64,000 nt of DNA from contig LR026961.1 in NCBI GenBank assembly GCA_900498135.1, forward strand, positions 1,353,666 to 1,417,665. The letters run 5' to 3'. This DNA comes from an uncultured Desulfatiglans sp. GTDB taxonomy: Bacteria; Desulfobacterota; DSM-4660; Desulfatiglandales; Desulfatiglandaceae. Of this stretch, positions 20,941 through 30,020 are shown in pieces. Position numbers and translations under genes: made by a program. Every line of letters starts with the position of its first letter. The stretch's first letter is position 1. A model generated the notes under the pieces. It ran no database searches. It worked only from the letters and a program-made list of their open reading frames with translations, and was not told the origin of the DNA.

Positions 20941-22305
20941 TTAGACCAGCGATGTTTCGATTTTTCGGATATCATCGAGAACGGAGGTTTCGGACACTTT
21001 CAGGTTTTCAATTCGTTGTACAGCATGAACAACGGTCGAATGATCTTTATTTCCAAAGGCTTTGCCAATGTCTTTGAAGGAGAGCTTGGTCCATTTTCTC
21101 GCAAGAAACATCGCTATTTGTCTTGGATAGACCGTGCGTCTGGTCTTGCTGGGCGAAACGAGTTCCGAGACCGGTATCCGGAAGTGAGCGGAAGTGATTT
21201 CCTGGATATGGCCGAGGGAAATCGATTTTTCGTGCGGCCGTTTAATGACGCTGCGTATCGTAGCCAAGTCTACGGGGCCCTTTTGAAGAGAAAGATGGGT
21301 TGCAAGGGCAATGGAGCGCTCGACTAATGTCTTTAGATCTTGCGTGTCTCCGGCGAGAAAAAAAAGCACATCCTCGGGAATTTCGAAAAGGCCCAGGTGT
21401 GGGTTCGCTTTTAAAATCTTTATTTTCAAGGTTTGGCTCGGGGGAAGAATCTCGGCAAATAAACCCCACTGGAGCCGGGACCGGAGCTCCGGAATGATCC
21501 TCGTCAAATGGTTCGGTGGCTGGTTCGCGGCCAGAACGATTTGACGGTTCGTTTGCTGGTAGGTGTCGAAGAGTCGCAAGAATTCTTTTTGAGAGGCTTC
21601 CCTTCCTTCGAAACGGTGAAGGTCGTCGATCAAAAGTCCATCAAATGCTTCGTGTTGGGCCCTCCACTCTGGGAGACGATGATTTCTGGAAGCATGCACC
21701 ATGGAATCGGTGAAAGCGTCTGCGGTCAGGTAGGGACACCTGATTTTAGGCGCCTTCATAAGCAGTCTGTGGGCGATGGCACGAAGCAGATGGGATTTTC
21801 CTGCGCTCACAGCGGAAAAAAGATAAAGCGGGTTGTAGTCTTTTCCCGGGTCTTCACAGATCTGCAAGCAAAGGGCGCGTGCAAAACGGTTTTCTTCGGC
21901 TTCGATGAATGTTTCGAAGGTGTACATGAGGTCGGCAGCCGCGACCCTGCGGCCTTGAGGGGGTTCGAATAGAGCGGCGGAAGAGGGCTTTTCCAAAGCA
22001 GGGCAGGATCGTTGTTCGATCTCGATCTTGGGGGTGAGATCGAAAATCCTCTTGAATGTATCCTGGATTTGTCGAATATAATGGTCGGCTATCCAGCTTG
22101 CCACAAATTTATTCGGCGCTGAGAGGACCAGACGATCTTTCTTGAGGCTCCTCAAGGTTACTTGACCAAGCCAGGTATGAAATTCATCTGGATCGATTTC
22201 TTGTTGGAGGGCTTGGTAGACGTGGTTCCACATAGGGCAGTCAACGGTTTCCGAGGTGATTTCAATGGTGTTCCAGAAGTTCTTGACATCTTTACTTTTT
22301 AACAA
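20941..22305 (-). CDS. dnaA: Chromosomal replication initiator DnaA (second, operon-linked copy)
   Basis: A 454-residue DnaA in the conserved position before dnaN. Domain I is about 25-95 (MWNHVYQALQ, FHTWL). The DNA-binding domain IV is canonical: YPRQIAMFLARKWT, DIGKAFGNKDHSTVVHA (HSTV at 422-425). Walker B LLIDDL (224-229) and the arginine-finger segment RSRLQWGL (275-282) are intact. However, the Walker A is SAVSAGKS (164-171), lacking two of the usual Gly, and the sensor II region reads TQDLKTLVER with no Arg at the usual place. So ATP binding may be weak or unusual. About 24 residues precede the usual domain I start, and a later ATG (residue 25) is possible. It is transcribed away from cooC. 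Confidence 0.88.
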   Translation of the reverse strand: MLKSKDVKNFWNTIEITSETVDCPMWNHVYQALQQEIDPDEFHTWLGQVTLRSLKKDRLVLSAPNKFVASWIADHYIRQIQDTFKRIFDLTPKIEIEQRSCPALEKPSSAALFEPPQGRRVAAADLMYTFETFIEAEENRFARALCLQICEDPGKDYNPLYLFSAVSAGKSHLLRAIAHRLLMKAPKIRCPYLTADAFTDSMVHASRNHRLPEWRAQHEAFDGLLIDDLHRFEGREASQKEFLRLFDTYQQTNRQIVLAANQPPNHLTRIIPELRSRLQWGLFAEILPPSQTLKIKILKANPHLGLFEIPEDVLFFLAGDTQDLKTLVERSIALATHLSLQKGPVDLATIRSVIKRPHEKSISLGHIQEITSAHFRIPVSELVSPSKTRRTVYPRQIAMFLARKWTKLSFKDIGKAFGNKDHSTVVHAVQRIENLKVSETSVLDDIRKIETSLV

Positions 22306-22319
22306 AATTCTGCTATAAA
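22291..22319 (+). promoter_or_regulatory. Candidate promoter for cooC
   Basis: TTTACT (22291-22296), 17-base spacer, TATAAA (22314-22319), in the AT-rich gap between dnaA and cooC, ending 31 bases before the cooC start. A separate TTGACA lies at 22283-22288 but is too far from the -10. Confidence 0.35.
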
Positions 22320-22350
22320 ATCAAATATTTTTTTGGAGAGGGGAAGACGC

Positions 22351-23094
22351 ATGAGTTATTCAATTGCAATGGCTGGAAAGGGTGGAACAGGTAAGACGAC
22401 GATGGCTGGCTGGCTGATCAAATTTCTGGTTGAGACCGGCCGCACACCGGTTCTTGCCGTTGATGCCGATGCCAATGCCAATCTGAACGAGGTGTTGGGA
22501 TTGAAAGTCGAGGGTACCCTCGGGGAAGCACGGGAAGAGATGAAAAAAGGCGTGGCTTCGGGTATGACGAAAGATGTTTTCATGGAGATGAAGCTTCAGG
22601 AAGCGGTTGTCGAAGCCAAGGGCTTCGACCTGGTTGTCATGGGCCGCCCGGAGGGAGCGGGCTGCTATTGCGCGGCCAACACGCTTCTGACCCAGTATCT
22701 CGAAAAGCTGGTGGACAATTATCCTTATGTGGTGATTGACAATGAGGCCGGGATGGAGCACCTGAGCCGCCTGACAACGAATAATATCGATGTGCTTCTG
22801 GCTGTTTCGGACAGTACGCGAAGGGGGATCCAGGCAGCAGCCAGAATCATTGAGCTCGCTGACGAATTGCACTTGAGGATCGGGCGAAAATGCCTGGTGG
22901 TCAACCAGGCGCCGGAAGGTCAGGAACAGGCTGTTGAAGAGGCCGTGAAGAGCTACAATCTCGAGCTTTTGGGTATTGTTCCGGAGGATCCGCTGGTTCA
23001 AGCCTTCGACCTTCAAGGACGGCCTACATTCGATTTAGGCCCGGATAGCAAGGCCTTGCAGGCCTCCTACGCGATCTTTGAAAAAATACTCTAG
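22351..23094 (+). CDS. cooC: CODH nickel-insertion ATPase CooC
   Basis: MinD/SIMIBI-class ATPase, 247 residues, that matures the Ni-Fe-S C-cluster of CO dehydrogenase. It begins MSYSIAMAGKGGTGKTTMAG with a deviant P-loop, has VDADANANLNEVLG, and carries the CooC Cys-x-Cys metal site as C105-Y-C107 (GAGCYCAAN), then VIDNEAGMEHLSR. The ATG at 22351 is chosen over an in-frame TTG at 22333 because the purine-rich GGAGAGGGG site lies between them. It is 0.9 kb upstream of the acs operon it serves and is separated from it by a dispersed repeat and a long leader. Confidence 0.94.
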   Translation: MSYSIAMAGKGGTGKTTMAGWLIKFLVETGRTPVLAVDADANANLNEVLGLKVEGTLGEAREEMKKGVASGMTKDVFMEMKLQEAVVEAKGFDLVVMGRPEGAGCYCAANTLLTQYLEKLVDNYPYVVIDNEAGMEHLSRLTTNNIDVLLAVSDSTRRGIQAAARIIELADELHLRIGRKCLVVNQAPEGQEQAVEEAVKSYNLELLGIVPEDPLVQAFDLQGRPTFDLGPDSKALQASYAIFEKIL

Positions 23095-23260
23095 CTTTCA
23101 TCCGAGAAAGGTCTTTTTAGCCAATCTCGGCGTCAATCTGCACGGTTGTTTGTGCGGCGACCTGCAGGTCGCCGCCGCGCAAACGCTTGATTTCCTTGAT
23201 ATTGGCTAAAAATCCTCATTCCCGGATTGGAAACCGAGTTCTACCCGGAAATCATTTCCG
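23095..23260 (+). repeat. Palindromic dispersed repeat family 1, copy D
   Basis: Starts on the base after the cooC stop. The core (23095-23234) has CTTTCATCCGAGAAAGGTC, CCAATCTCGGCGTCAATC, the central GGCGACCTGCAGGTCGCC and CCTCATTCCCGGATTGGAAA at the right. The shared flank continues to 23260 (CGGAAATCATTTCCG). Confidence 0.88.
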
Positions 23261-23414
23261 CTCTGAAAAGAAGCACCTGCGAGGGCATCCCCCGTTCGTT
23301 CATGAACGAATGCAGGACAATCCAGATTTTGCTTTTCCAATGTTTGTCGCAAAAGGCTGCCTGTTGCGGAGGCGAAAACCGCAAGGAAAGAAGTGTGTAA
23401 GCAGGTCCGTGGCT

Positions 23415-23437
23415 TTGAAACAATATATTGTATTCAA
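23415..23437. promoter_or_regulatory. Near-palindromic AT-rich site upstream of the acs operon
   Basis: Arms TTGAA and TTCAA flank CAATATATTG, a perfect 10-base palindrome, with one base of asymmetry. It lies 70 bases upstream of a good -35/-10 pair and could be an operator for the acs operon. No regulator is identified. Confidence 0.3.
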
Positions 23438-23506
23438 GATAAAAAAAGCACTATATATTGGATCAAGGACCTGGGACGAAGCCCTTTGAATTACAGCAAA
23501 AATGAC

Positions 23507-23536
23507 TTGACAAGCTGGCTGTCTTCATCATACTTT
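23507..23536 (+). promoter_or_regulatory. Candidate sigma-70-type promoter for the acs operon
   Basis: TTGACA (23507-23512), 18-base spacer, TACTTT (23531-23536). It would give a leader of about 450 bases before acsD. Confidence 0.45.
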
Positions 23537-23996
23537 ACAGCCCCGAAGGTCTCTCTCTCATGCTGGCGGAGACATATTTTTTTGACCTGTTTTGTTCTAT
23601 TTTTCACAATGATCCTGGGAAAGGAAGCTGAATGAGACGTAGTGCAACAAAATGCAGATCTTTCGGCCTGCCTCATCCTCCTCCATAAGCGTAGAGGCCT
23701 TCCCAGCGATCATATCGTGAAACAAAAGCCGGTCTGATCGAGAAAGAGCCATTTTCACCCAGTGGTATCGATCATGCCCCCTCGGAATTCATGGAGAAGC
23801 ATGGCAAAAGACCCTGCCGTCTTGGTTCTACGGATTTTGTCGGAGCGCCCCCTCGAACATCGCGCCGACCCTGTCGGAATGTGAGATCGGTTAAGAGATG
23901 TACCGCTGAGTGAGAATCGCTTTCTCTCAGAATGGAAACCACGTTAACGGGCAGTCACAGGTCTTGTGATTAAATCCAAGAAGGAGGTAGAGAAAA
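23537..23996 (+). other. Long untranslated leader before acsD
   Basis: About 460 bases with no convincing gene. It contains an imperfect hairpin CTGAGTGAG...TTTCTCTCAG (23906-23930) and a 5-bp-armed hairpin TCACA-GGTCT-TGTGA (23955-23969) just before the AAGGAGGTAG ribosome site, which could affect translation. I looked for a cobalamin-riboswitch B12 box, since the operon uses a corrinoid, and did not find one. Confidence 0.35.
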
Positions 23997-25577
23997 TTGG
24001 CCTTTGAAATTCCAAAACAACCCTACTCAGGAAAGATAGGGGTAACGACCGTTGGAACTGGTTCCGGCGCACTCAAGTTTGGTGGACAGGATAGCTATCC
24101 ATTTTACACCTTCGAAGGCAGTGCGCCCAACCCGCCGAAGATTGCCATGGAGATCTGGGACTATGATCCCAGCAAGGAGTGGCCGGCTGCAGCGGTGGAA
24201 CCTTTTAAGGATGTCATCACCTCCGCAGAAGCATGGGCAAAAAAGTGCGTTACGGAGTACGGAGCCGACCTGATCGTTCTCCAGCTCAAGAGCACGGACC
24301 CGAACGGGATGGACCGCAGTCCGGAAGAGGCCGCACAGGTGGCCAAAAATGTGGCCGACGCCGTTGACGTGCCTCTGGTAGTCTGGGGAACCGCCAATAA
24401 TCAGAAGGATGAAGCGGTTCTCAAAAAGATCTCCGAGCTGTGCGACGGCAAGAATGTCGCGCTCTCGCCCATAGAGGAAGGCAACTACAAGGGAGTAGGG
24501 GCAAGTGCTCTCGGATATGGCCACTGCATTGTAGCTTCTTCCCCCATTGACGTGAACTTAGCCAAGCAGCTCAATATTCTTCTTGGCAACCTGGGCGTTC
24601 CCAGCGAGAAGATTTTGATCGATCCGACCACCGGTGGTCTCGGGTACGGGCTGGAGTACAGCTACTCCGTCATGGAGCGTATCCGCATGGCCGCTCTGAC
24701 GCAGGAAGACGATAAGCTCCAGCTGCCCCTGATCAATAACGTCGGCAACGAAGTCTGGAAATGCAAAGAAGCCGGGCAGCCCATCCAGGACGCCCCCACC
24801 TTGGGAGATCCTGAAAACCGTGCGATCCTGATGGAATCGGTCGCTGCTGTCTGCTACCTGCTTGCAGGGTCCGATATCGTTATTCTCCGTCACCCGGAGT
24901 CCGTCCGTCTTGTCCGCTCTTTCATCGATTTGACATTGAACGGCGGTATGGCGATGGACGTCCAGCCCATCGCGAAGAAGCTTGAACTGCAGGAAGCGGA
25001 CCTGGTGGCATTGTCCCCCGAGCCGAATCTGGAACTCGGTGAAGGCGCAGCCCCTGCCAAAGAGAAGCCCGCCAAGGCGGCGGCGCCGGAAAAGAAGGAA
25101 GCGAAACCTGCGGTGGAGAAGAAAGAAGTGAAGGAAGCGCCTGCGGCTGCGGCACCGAAGGCCGCGCCTGCTGCGCCGCCTGCCGAAGATAAGGCGAAGG
25201 CCGAAGCCGAGGCGAAGGCCAAGGCGGAGGCGGAGGCCAAGGCCAAAGCCGATGCAGAAACGAAAGCCAAAGCGGACGCGGAGGCGAAAGCGAAAGCGGA
25301 CGCAGAAGCCAAAGCGAAAGCGGAAGCGGAAGCCAAAGCGAAGGCTGAAGCCGAGGCAAAGAAAAAGGCCGAGGCAGAAGCCAAGGCCGCTACAGAGCAG
25401 AAAGCTAAGGAAAAAGAGGAACTGCAGGCCCTGAGGTACAAGCGGGCCTTGGAACGCGAAAAGGCCGCTGGGGAACGGAAGGTCAGCACCGTAACCAGCA
25501 AGACGCCTGCCAAGGAACAGCCCGGCCTGGTTGACCGCATGATAGCCAATATTGACAGGATTCATAAGCGTATCTAA
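23997..25577 (+). CDS. acsD: Corrinoid Fe-S protein small subunit (AcsD/CdhD) with long coiled-coil tail
   Basis: Small subunit of the corrinoid iron-sulfur protein that carries the methyl group to acetyl-CoA synthase. The family domain fills residues 1 to about 345 (KIGVTTVGTGSGALKFGG, LQLKSTDPNG, LIDPTTGGLGYGLEYSYSVM, SDIVILRHPES). The rest, to residue 526, is a Pro/Ala/Lys linker, then about 70 residues of Ala/Lys/Glu/Asp repeats (KAEAEAKAKAEAEAK type), as in TolA stalks, and a basic end (VDRMIANIDRIHKRI). The usual family length is near 310-320, so the tail is an addition. The start is TTG with AGGAGG upstream. First gene of acsD-acsA-acsB-acsC-acsE. Confidence 0.92.
   Translation: MAFEIPKQPYSGKIGVTTVGTGSGALKFGGQDSYPFYTFEGSAPNPPKIAMEIWDYDPSKEWPAAAVEPFKDVITSAEAWAKKCVTEYGADLIVLQLKSTDPNGMDRSPEEAAQVAKNVADAVDVPLVVWGTANNQKDEAVLKKISELCDGKNVALSPIEEGNYKGVGASALGYGHCIVASSPIDVNLAKQLNILLGNLGVPSEKILIDPTTGGLGYGLEYSYSVMERIRMAALTQEDDKLQLPLINNVGNEVWKCKEAGQPIQDAPTLGDPENRAILMESVAAVCYLLAGSDIVILRHPESVRLVRSFIDLTLNGGMAMDVQPIAKKLELQEADLVALSPEPNLELGEGAAPAKEKPAKAAAPEKKEAKPAVEKKEVKEAPAAAAPKAAPAAPPAEDKAKAEAEAKAKAEAEAKAKADAETKAKADAEAKAKADAEAKAKAEAEAKAKAEAEAKKKAEAEAKAATEQKAKEKEELQALRYKRALEREKAAGERKVSTVTSKTPAKEQPGLVDRMIANIDRIHKRI
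25190..25390 (+). repeat. Low-complexity tandem codon repeat in acsD
   Basis: Irregular tandem units of about 6 to 12 bases (GAAGCC, AAAGCG, GCGGAG variants) coding for alternating Ala, Lys and Glu/Asp. Units are not identical at the DNA level, so the coiled-coil protein pattern seems to be what is kept. Such tracts commonly vary in length. Confidence 0.8.
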
Positions 25578-25636
25578 TTGCCAACCAACCTTAAAATGCT
25601 ACGGATGATTCCGGAAATAAAGGGAGGAACCCCGAA

Positions 25637-27673
25637 ATGACGACTGAAGAAGTCAAGAAGGCAGTCAAAAAAGAAAAAGCCCCTGTGAGGGCCCAAGACC
25701 TGACGGTTGACCCGGCAAGTGCACAAATGATCGAGAGGGCCTGGGATCTTGAAGTCGAGACTATTTTCGACCGCGCCCAGAGCATGAAGCCCTGTAACAT
25801 CGGCGTTCAAGGGACCTGCTGCAAGAATTGCGCTCAGGGACCATGCCGCCTGCCGCTCCCCAAGGGCGGAGTGGAAGGAAAGGACACGCGCAAAGGCCTC
25901 TGCGGCGCCACCGCGGAAACGATCGCCGCACGAAATTTCGCCCGGATGGTCGCCGCAGGCGCCGCAGCCCACTCGGACCACGGGCGCGGTGTTGCCGAGA
26001 CCTTCCTTGCAGCCGCGAGGAAAGAAACCCACGACTATCACATCCGCGACACCAAGAAACTTCTCGAGATCGCGCCTGACTTCGGCGTTGACATCACCGT
26101 AGAGGGCGAAAATGGCGAGGTCCTTGACCGGGACATCGATGAGATCGCCGTGGAAGTCGGCGAGGCCGCTCTCGCCCAGTGGGGCCAGCAGCAGGGGGAA
26201 GTCTGCACAGCCAAACGCGCCCCGGCACCCCGCTATGAACTGTGGAAAAAACTAGGTGTGGTGCCCCGCGGCATCGACCGCGAGATCGTCGAGATCATGC
26301 ACCGGACCCACATTGGTGTCGACCAGCATTATGAGAACATCGTCGAGCAGTGCAGCCGCGCCGCCATCGGTGATGGCTGGGGCGGATCGATGATCGCCAC
26401 GGACCTCCAGGATGTCTTGTTCGGATGCCCCTACCCCATTAAAAGTACTGCAAATCTCGGCGTCCTGAAAGAGGATCATGTCAATATCGTCATCCATGGC
26501 CACGAACCGCTGTTGAGCGAAATGATTGTCCAGGCCGCTGAACTCCCGGAAATGGTCGAACTTGCTAAGTCGAAAGGCGCGCACGGGATTCAATTGAGTG
26601 GCATTTGCTGCACGGCTAACGAACTCTTAATGCGCCATGGTGTTCCACTTTGCGGTGATTTTCTACAGCAGGAACTAGCCATCGTGACCGGCGCCGTCGA
26701 TGCCATGGTCGTGGACGTGCAGTGCATCATGGAAAACATTGCCAACGTGGCGCAGTGCTTCCATACGAAGGTTATTACCACAAACCCCCGTGCTAAGATC
26801 GCTTCCGGTGACACCGTTCATATCGAGTTCGATGAACACACCGCATTCGAAGATGCGAAGAAGATTGTCAGAACGGGCATCGAGAATTTTCCCAACCGTT
26901 CGAAGCCGGTCATCATTCCCGACATAAAGTCTGATCTGGTTGCCGGGTTTAGCTATGAGGCCATCAATTATCACCTGGGAGGGACGTTCCGCGCGTCTTA
27001 CACCCCCTTGAACGACAACATCATCAACGGTCGGATCCGTGGAATCGGTGGTGTCGTGGGATGCAACAACGCGCGCACCGTGCACAATGAAGGTCACCTG
27101 ACCGTTGTCAAAGAGCTGATCAAACACGACGTCATCGTTTTGACGACCGGCTGCAATGCCATCGCCTGCGCGAAGGCCGGCCTCCTGACCCCTGAGTCCG
27201 CCAAGGTGTTTTGCGGGCCGGGTCTTGCCGAAGTCTGCGAGACCGTCGGCATTCCGCCCGTCCTGCACATGGGCTCCTGTGTCGACAACAGCCGCATCCT
27301 GATGGCCGCAGCCGAAGTGGTGAAGGCCGGTGGGCTGGGCAACGACATCAGTGACTTGCCGGCAGCGGGCTCTGCACCGGAGTGGATGAGTGAAAAGGCC
27401 ATCAGCATCGGCCATTACTTCGTCGTATCAGGCGTGTACACAGTCTTCGGTGTGACCCTGCCCGTCAGCGGTGCGCCTGTGTTCGAAAATCACCTTTACA
27501 AGGAACTCGAGGACATGTACGGCGGTATGTGGGATATGGTCGTGGATCCTTATGAACATGCCCAGAAGATGATCGCACACATCGACAAGAAACGTAAGGC
27601 CCTTGGCATTGACAAGGCCAGGGAGCGTGTCCTCTTTGATATGGCGGCACGCCGTGATTTGGAAGCCGCTTAA
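25637..27673 (+). CDS. acsA: Carbon monoxide dehydrogenase catalytic subunit (AcsA/CooS)
   Basis: Ni-containing CO dehydrogenase, 678 residues, interconverting CO2 and CO for acetyl-CoA synthase. N-terminal cluster ligands are C53, C61, C62, C65 and C70 (PCNIGVQGTCCKNCAQGPC), giving the B and D clusters. C-cluster region motifs follow (GICCTANELLMRHGV, VVGCNNARTVHNEG, TTGCNAIACAKAG, MGSCVDNSRI). Length is close to that of Moorella AcsA. It starts with ATG after GGAGG. It lies between acsD and acsB, so it is the CODH of the bifunctional CODH/ACS complex and not a stand-alone CooS. CooC is encoded upstream. Confidence 0.96.
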   Translation: MTTEEVKKAVKKEKAPVRAQDLTVDPASAQMIERAWDLEVETIFDRAQSMKPCNIGVQGTCCKNCAQGPCRLPLPKGGVEGKDTRKGLCGATAETIAARNFARMVAAGAAAHSDHGRGVAETFLAAARKETHDYHIRDTKKLLEIAPDFGVDITVEGENGEVLDRDIDEIAVEVGEAALAQWGQQQGEVCTAKRAPAPRYELWKKLGVVPRGIDREIVEIMHRTHIGVDQHYENIVEQCSRAAIGDGWGGSMIATDLQDVLFGCPYPIKSTANLGVLKEDHVNIVIHGHEPLLSEMIVQAAELPEMVELAKSKGAHGIQLSGICCTANELLMRHGVPLCGDFLQQELAIVTGAVDAMVVDVQCIMENIANVAQCFHTKVITTNPRAKIASGDTVHIEFDEHTAFEDAKKIVRTGIENFPNRSKPVIIPDIKSDLVAGFSYEAINYHLGGTFRASYTPLNDNIINGRIRGIGGVVGCNNARTVHNEGHLTVVKELIKHDVIVLTTGCNAIACAKAGLLTPESAKVFCGPGLAEVCETVGIPPVLHMGSCVDNSRILMAAAEVVKAGGLGNDISDLPAAGSAPEWMSEKAISIGHYFVVSGVYTVFGVTLPVSGAPVFENHLYKELEDMYGGMWDMVVDPYEHAQKMIAHIDKKRKALGIDKARERVLFDMAARRDLEAA

Positions 27674-27720
27674 TCGAACGCGAACTGAAATAATGCCTCT
27701 TAAGAAGGGAGGAAGTTGTT

Positions 27721-29937
27721 ATGTCTAAGTTAGTAGCATTCGCAGCAATCCAAGGTGCCTACAACATTGTTTCCAAGGCTGAAGGGAAGTACAAAAGAGC
27801 CCTGGAGACCTACGGCGGCAGCCAGAAGCTTGAGTTTCCCAACACGGCCTATTTCCTGCCGATCATCTACTCCTTGACCGGCATCAAAGTGACCGACCTG
27901 GATTCAGCCAAGAAGCCGCTGGAGTTTGCGCGCAAGCTTCTGCCCCCCCACGTGAAGAAGGACTGCCATCTGCCCTACCTCGGGCCCCTGCTGGATGCCG
28001 GCATGGCCGCCCTGTTCGCCGAGGAGATCTTTGAGGCGATCCGTTATGTCGAAGATCCTGGGTTCTATCAGCCCGAGGTCGAAGACCCGGATGTCGAAAA
28101 CGGGAAGATCTGGCTTGGGGCTGCGGACGACGCGATCATGCGGAAGCGCGGCGTCGAATTTGTGGATGGAACAGCACCCGGCTTTGCAGCCATCGTGGGC
28201 GCCGCGCCCGATTCGGCGATGGCCAAGAAGCTTGCTGAAGAATATCAGCTCAAGAGCATCTATGTGTTTATGGCGGCCAACCAGAATGGGACCACCTTCG
28301 CCGAACAGTTGATCCAGGAAGGCGTCCAGATCGGGTGGAACACCCGTCTCGTTCCGTTTGGTCCGGACATATCGGCGGCCGTCTTCGCGCTCGGTTTCGC
28401 GAACCGCGCCGGTCTCTCCTTTGGTGGTATCCAGGCTGGCGACTACAAGAAGATGCTCGCCTACCAGAAGAACCGTATTTTCGCGTTCGTGAATGCCCTT
28501 GGTGAAGTCAACGCGGAATGGGCGGCCAATGCCGCGGGATGCGTCAACTGGGGCTTCCCCACGCTGGCCGATACGGACATTCCTGAAATCCTTCCCACCG
28601 GCGTGTGTACGTATGAGCACGTCGTGGCGAATGTGCCGATCGAAGAGATGAGCCAGAAGTCCATCGAAGTCCGAGGTCTGAAGGTCACGATTTCGAAGAT
28701 CGACATCCCATTGGCTTACGGCCCTGCCTTCGAGGGTGAACGTGTCCGGAAGGACGATCTGTACCTCGAGATGGGCGGCGGTAAGACCCAGTGCACCGAG
28801 CTCGTCAAGATGGCAGAGATGAACGAGATCGAGGATGGACACGTCGATGTCATCGGGCCTGATGTGACCGACATCAAGAAGGGCGACCGTTTGCCTCTCG
28901 GCATTTACGTCCAGGTCGCCGGGCGCAAAATGCAGCCTGACTTCGAGCCTATTCTGGAGCGGCAGATTCACCATCTGATCAACTATGCGCAGGGCATCAT
29001 GCATATTGGACAGAGGGACATCTCCTGGGTGCGCGTCGGCCAGCAGGCGATCGAAAAGGGCTTCACCATCAAGGATATCGGCAAGATCCTGCACGCGAAA
29101 CTGCATCAGGATTTCGGCAGCATCCTCGATAAGGTCGCTGTGACCCTTTACACGAAGAAGGAAGATGTCGATAAATTGACCAAGCGCGCGCGCGCGGAGT
29201 ATAAACTCCGCGACGACCGCGTCGAGAAGATGACCGACGAGAGTGTCGAGACTTATTACTCGTGCACCCTCTGCCAGTCCTTTGCCCCCAGCCATGTCTG
29301 CATGGTCAGCCCCGAACGGACCGGCCTTTGCGGCGCATACAACTGGATGGACTGCAAAGCGTCCTTTGAGATCAACCCGACCGGACCCAACCAGCCTGTC
29401 GAGAAGGGTGAATGTATCGACCCGAAGTTGGGACAGTGGAAGGGCGTCAACGATTTCGTATTCAAGGCTTCCCGCCAGGCCATTACCCATTACAACTTTT
29501 ACAGCCTGGTCCATGATCCGATGACGACTTGCGGCTGCTGCGAGTGTATTGCAGCGGTGTTGCCCGGCTGCAACGGCGTTATGACGGTGCACCGTGACTA
29601 CACGGGTGAGACGCCGTGCGGAATGAAATTTACGACCCTCGCTGGCGTCATGGGCGGCGGTCAGTCTTCGCCCGGGTTCGTCGGACATTCCAAGTACAAC
29701 ATCACGCAGCGGAAGTTCATTGTCGGGGACGGCGGGCTGCAAAGGATCGTGTGGATGCCCAAGTCGCTCAAGGAAGAGATTCGTGATCGGCTGGTGAAGC
29801 GTGGTGAGGAGTTGGGAATGCCCGATCTGGTGGATAGGATTGCGGATGAAACAGTCGGGATCACCGAAGATGAAATCATGCCCTTCCTGAAAGAGAAGGA
29901 CCATCCGGCATTGAAGATGGAGCCCATCGTCGGCTAG
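27721..29937 (+). CDS. acsB: Acetyl-CoA synthase (AcsB, CODH/ACS)
   Basis: Condenses CO, a methyl group from the corrinoid protein and CoA into acetyl-CoA at the Ni-Ni-[4Fe-4S] A-cluster. The 738-residue protein keeps all A-cluster ligands: C515, C518, C527 and C537 for the cubane, and the Cys-Gly-Cys at 604-606 for the distal Ni. The spacing equals that of Moorella AcsB (506/509/518/528 and 595/597). The N-terminal domain that docks the CODH subunit is present, unlike the shorter archaeal CdhC. GGAGG precedes the ATG. Confidence 0.97.
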   Translation: MSKLVAFAAIQGAYNIVSKAEGKYKRALETYGGSQKLEFPNTAYFLPIIYSLTGIKVTDLDSAKKPLEFARKLLPPHVKKDCHLPYLGPLLDAGMAALFAEEIFEAIRYVEDPGFYQPEVEDPDVENGKIWLGAADDAIMRKRGVEFVDGTAPGFAAIVGAAPDSAMAKKLAEEYQLKSIYVFMAANQNGTTFAEQLIQEGVQIGWNTRLVPFGPDISAAVFALGFANRAGLSFGGIQAGDYKKMLAYQKNRIFAFVNALGEVNAEWAANAAGCVNWGFPTLADTDIPEILPTGVCTYEHVVANVPIEEMSQKSIEVRGLKVTISKIDIPLAYGPAFEGERVRKDDLYLEMGGGKTQCTELVKMAEMNEIEDGHVDVIGPDVTDIKKGDRLPLGIYVQVAGRKMQPDFEPILERQIHHLINYAQGIMHIGQRDISWVRVGQQAIEKGFTIKDIGKILHAKLHQDFGSILDKVAVTLYTKKEDVDKLTKRARAEYKLRDDRVEKMTDESVETYYSCTLCQSFAPSHVCMVSPERTGLCGAYNWMDCKASFEINPTGPNQPVEKGECIDPKLGQWKGVNDFVFKASRQAITHYNFYSLVHDPMTTCGCCECIAAVLPGCNGVMTVHRDYTGETPCGMKFTTLAGVMGGGQSSPGFVGHSKYNITQRKFIVGDGGLQRIVWMPKSLKEEIRDRLVKRGEELGMPDLVDRIADETVGITEDEIMPFLKEKDHPALKMEPIVG

Positions 29938-30020
29938 TCTGTGATCGGCTATATCTAAACAACCCGGTGCCAGGGCCGCGCCGCGGCCCTGGCCCTCTCA
30001 ATCGTGATCAGGAGAAAATC

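Noticed and set aside
23187..23489. A 100-codon frame after cooC
   Set aside because: Its start lies in the dispersed repeat; similar short frames appear at other repeat copies and reflect the repeat, not a gene.
23936..23948. A 13-base match (AAACCACGTTAAC) shared with the minus strand at 35937-35949
   Set aside because: Many 13-base matches are expected by chance in a window this size.
23955..23969. TCACA-N5-TGTGA as a CRP-type operator
   Set aside because: The half-sites are in the reverse order to a CRP site (TGTGA-N6-TCACA) and the position is at the ribosome site; a small RNA hairpin is more likely.
23537..23996. A cobalamin riboswitch in the acs leader
   Set aside because: I looked for the conserved B12 box and its flanking stems and did not find them.
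27904..29904. A 666-codon open frame on the minus strand
   Set aside because: It is antisense to acsB, whose metal ligands are all present. No family features in the antisense product.
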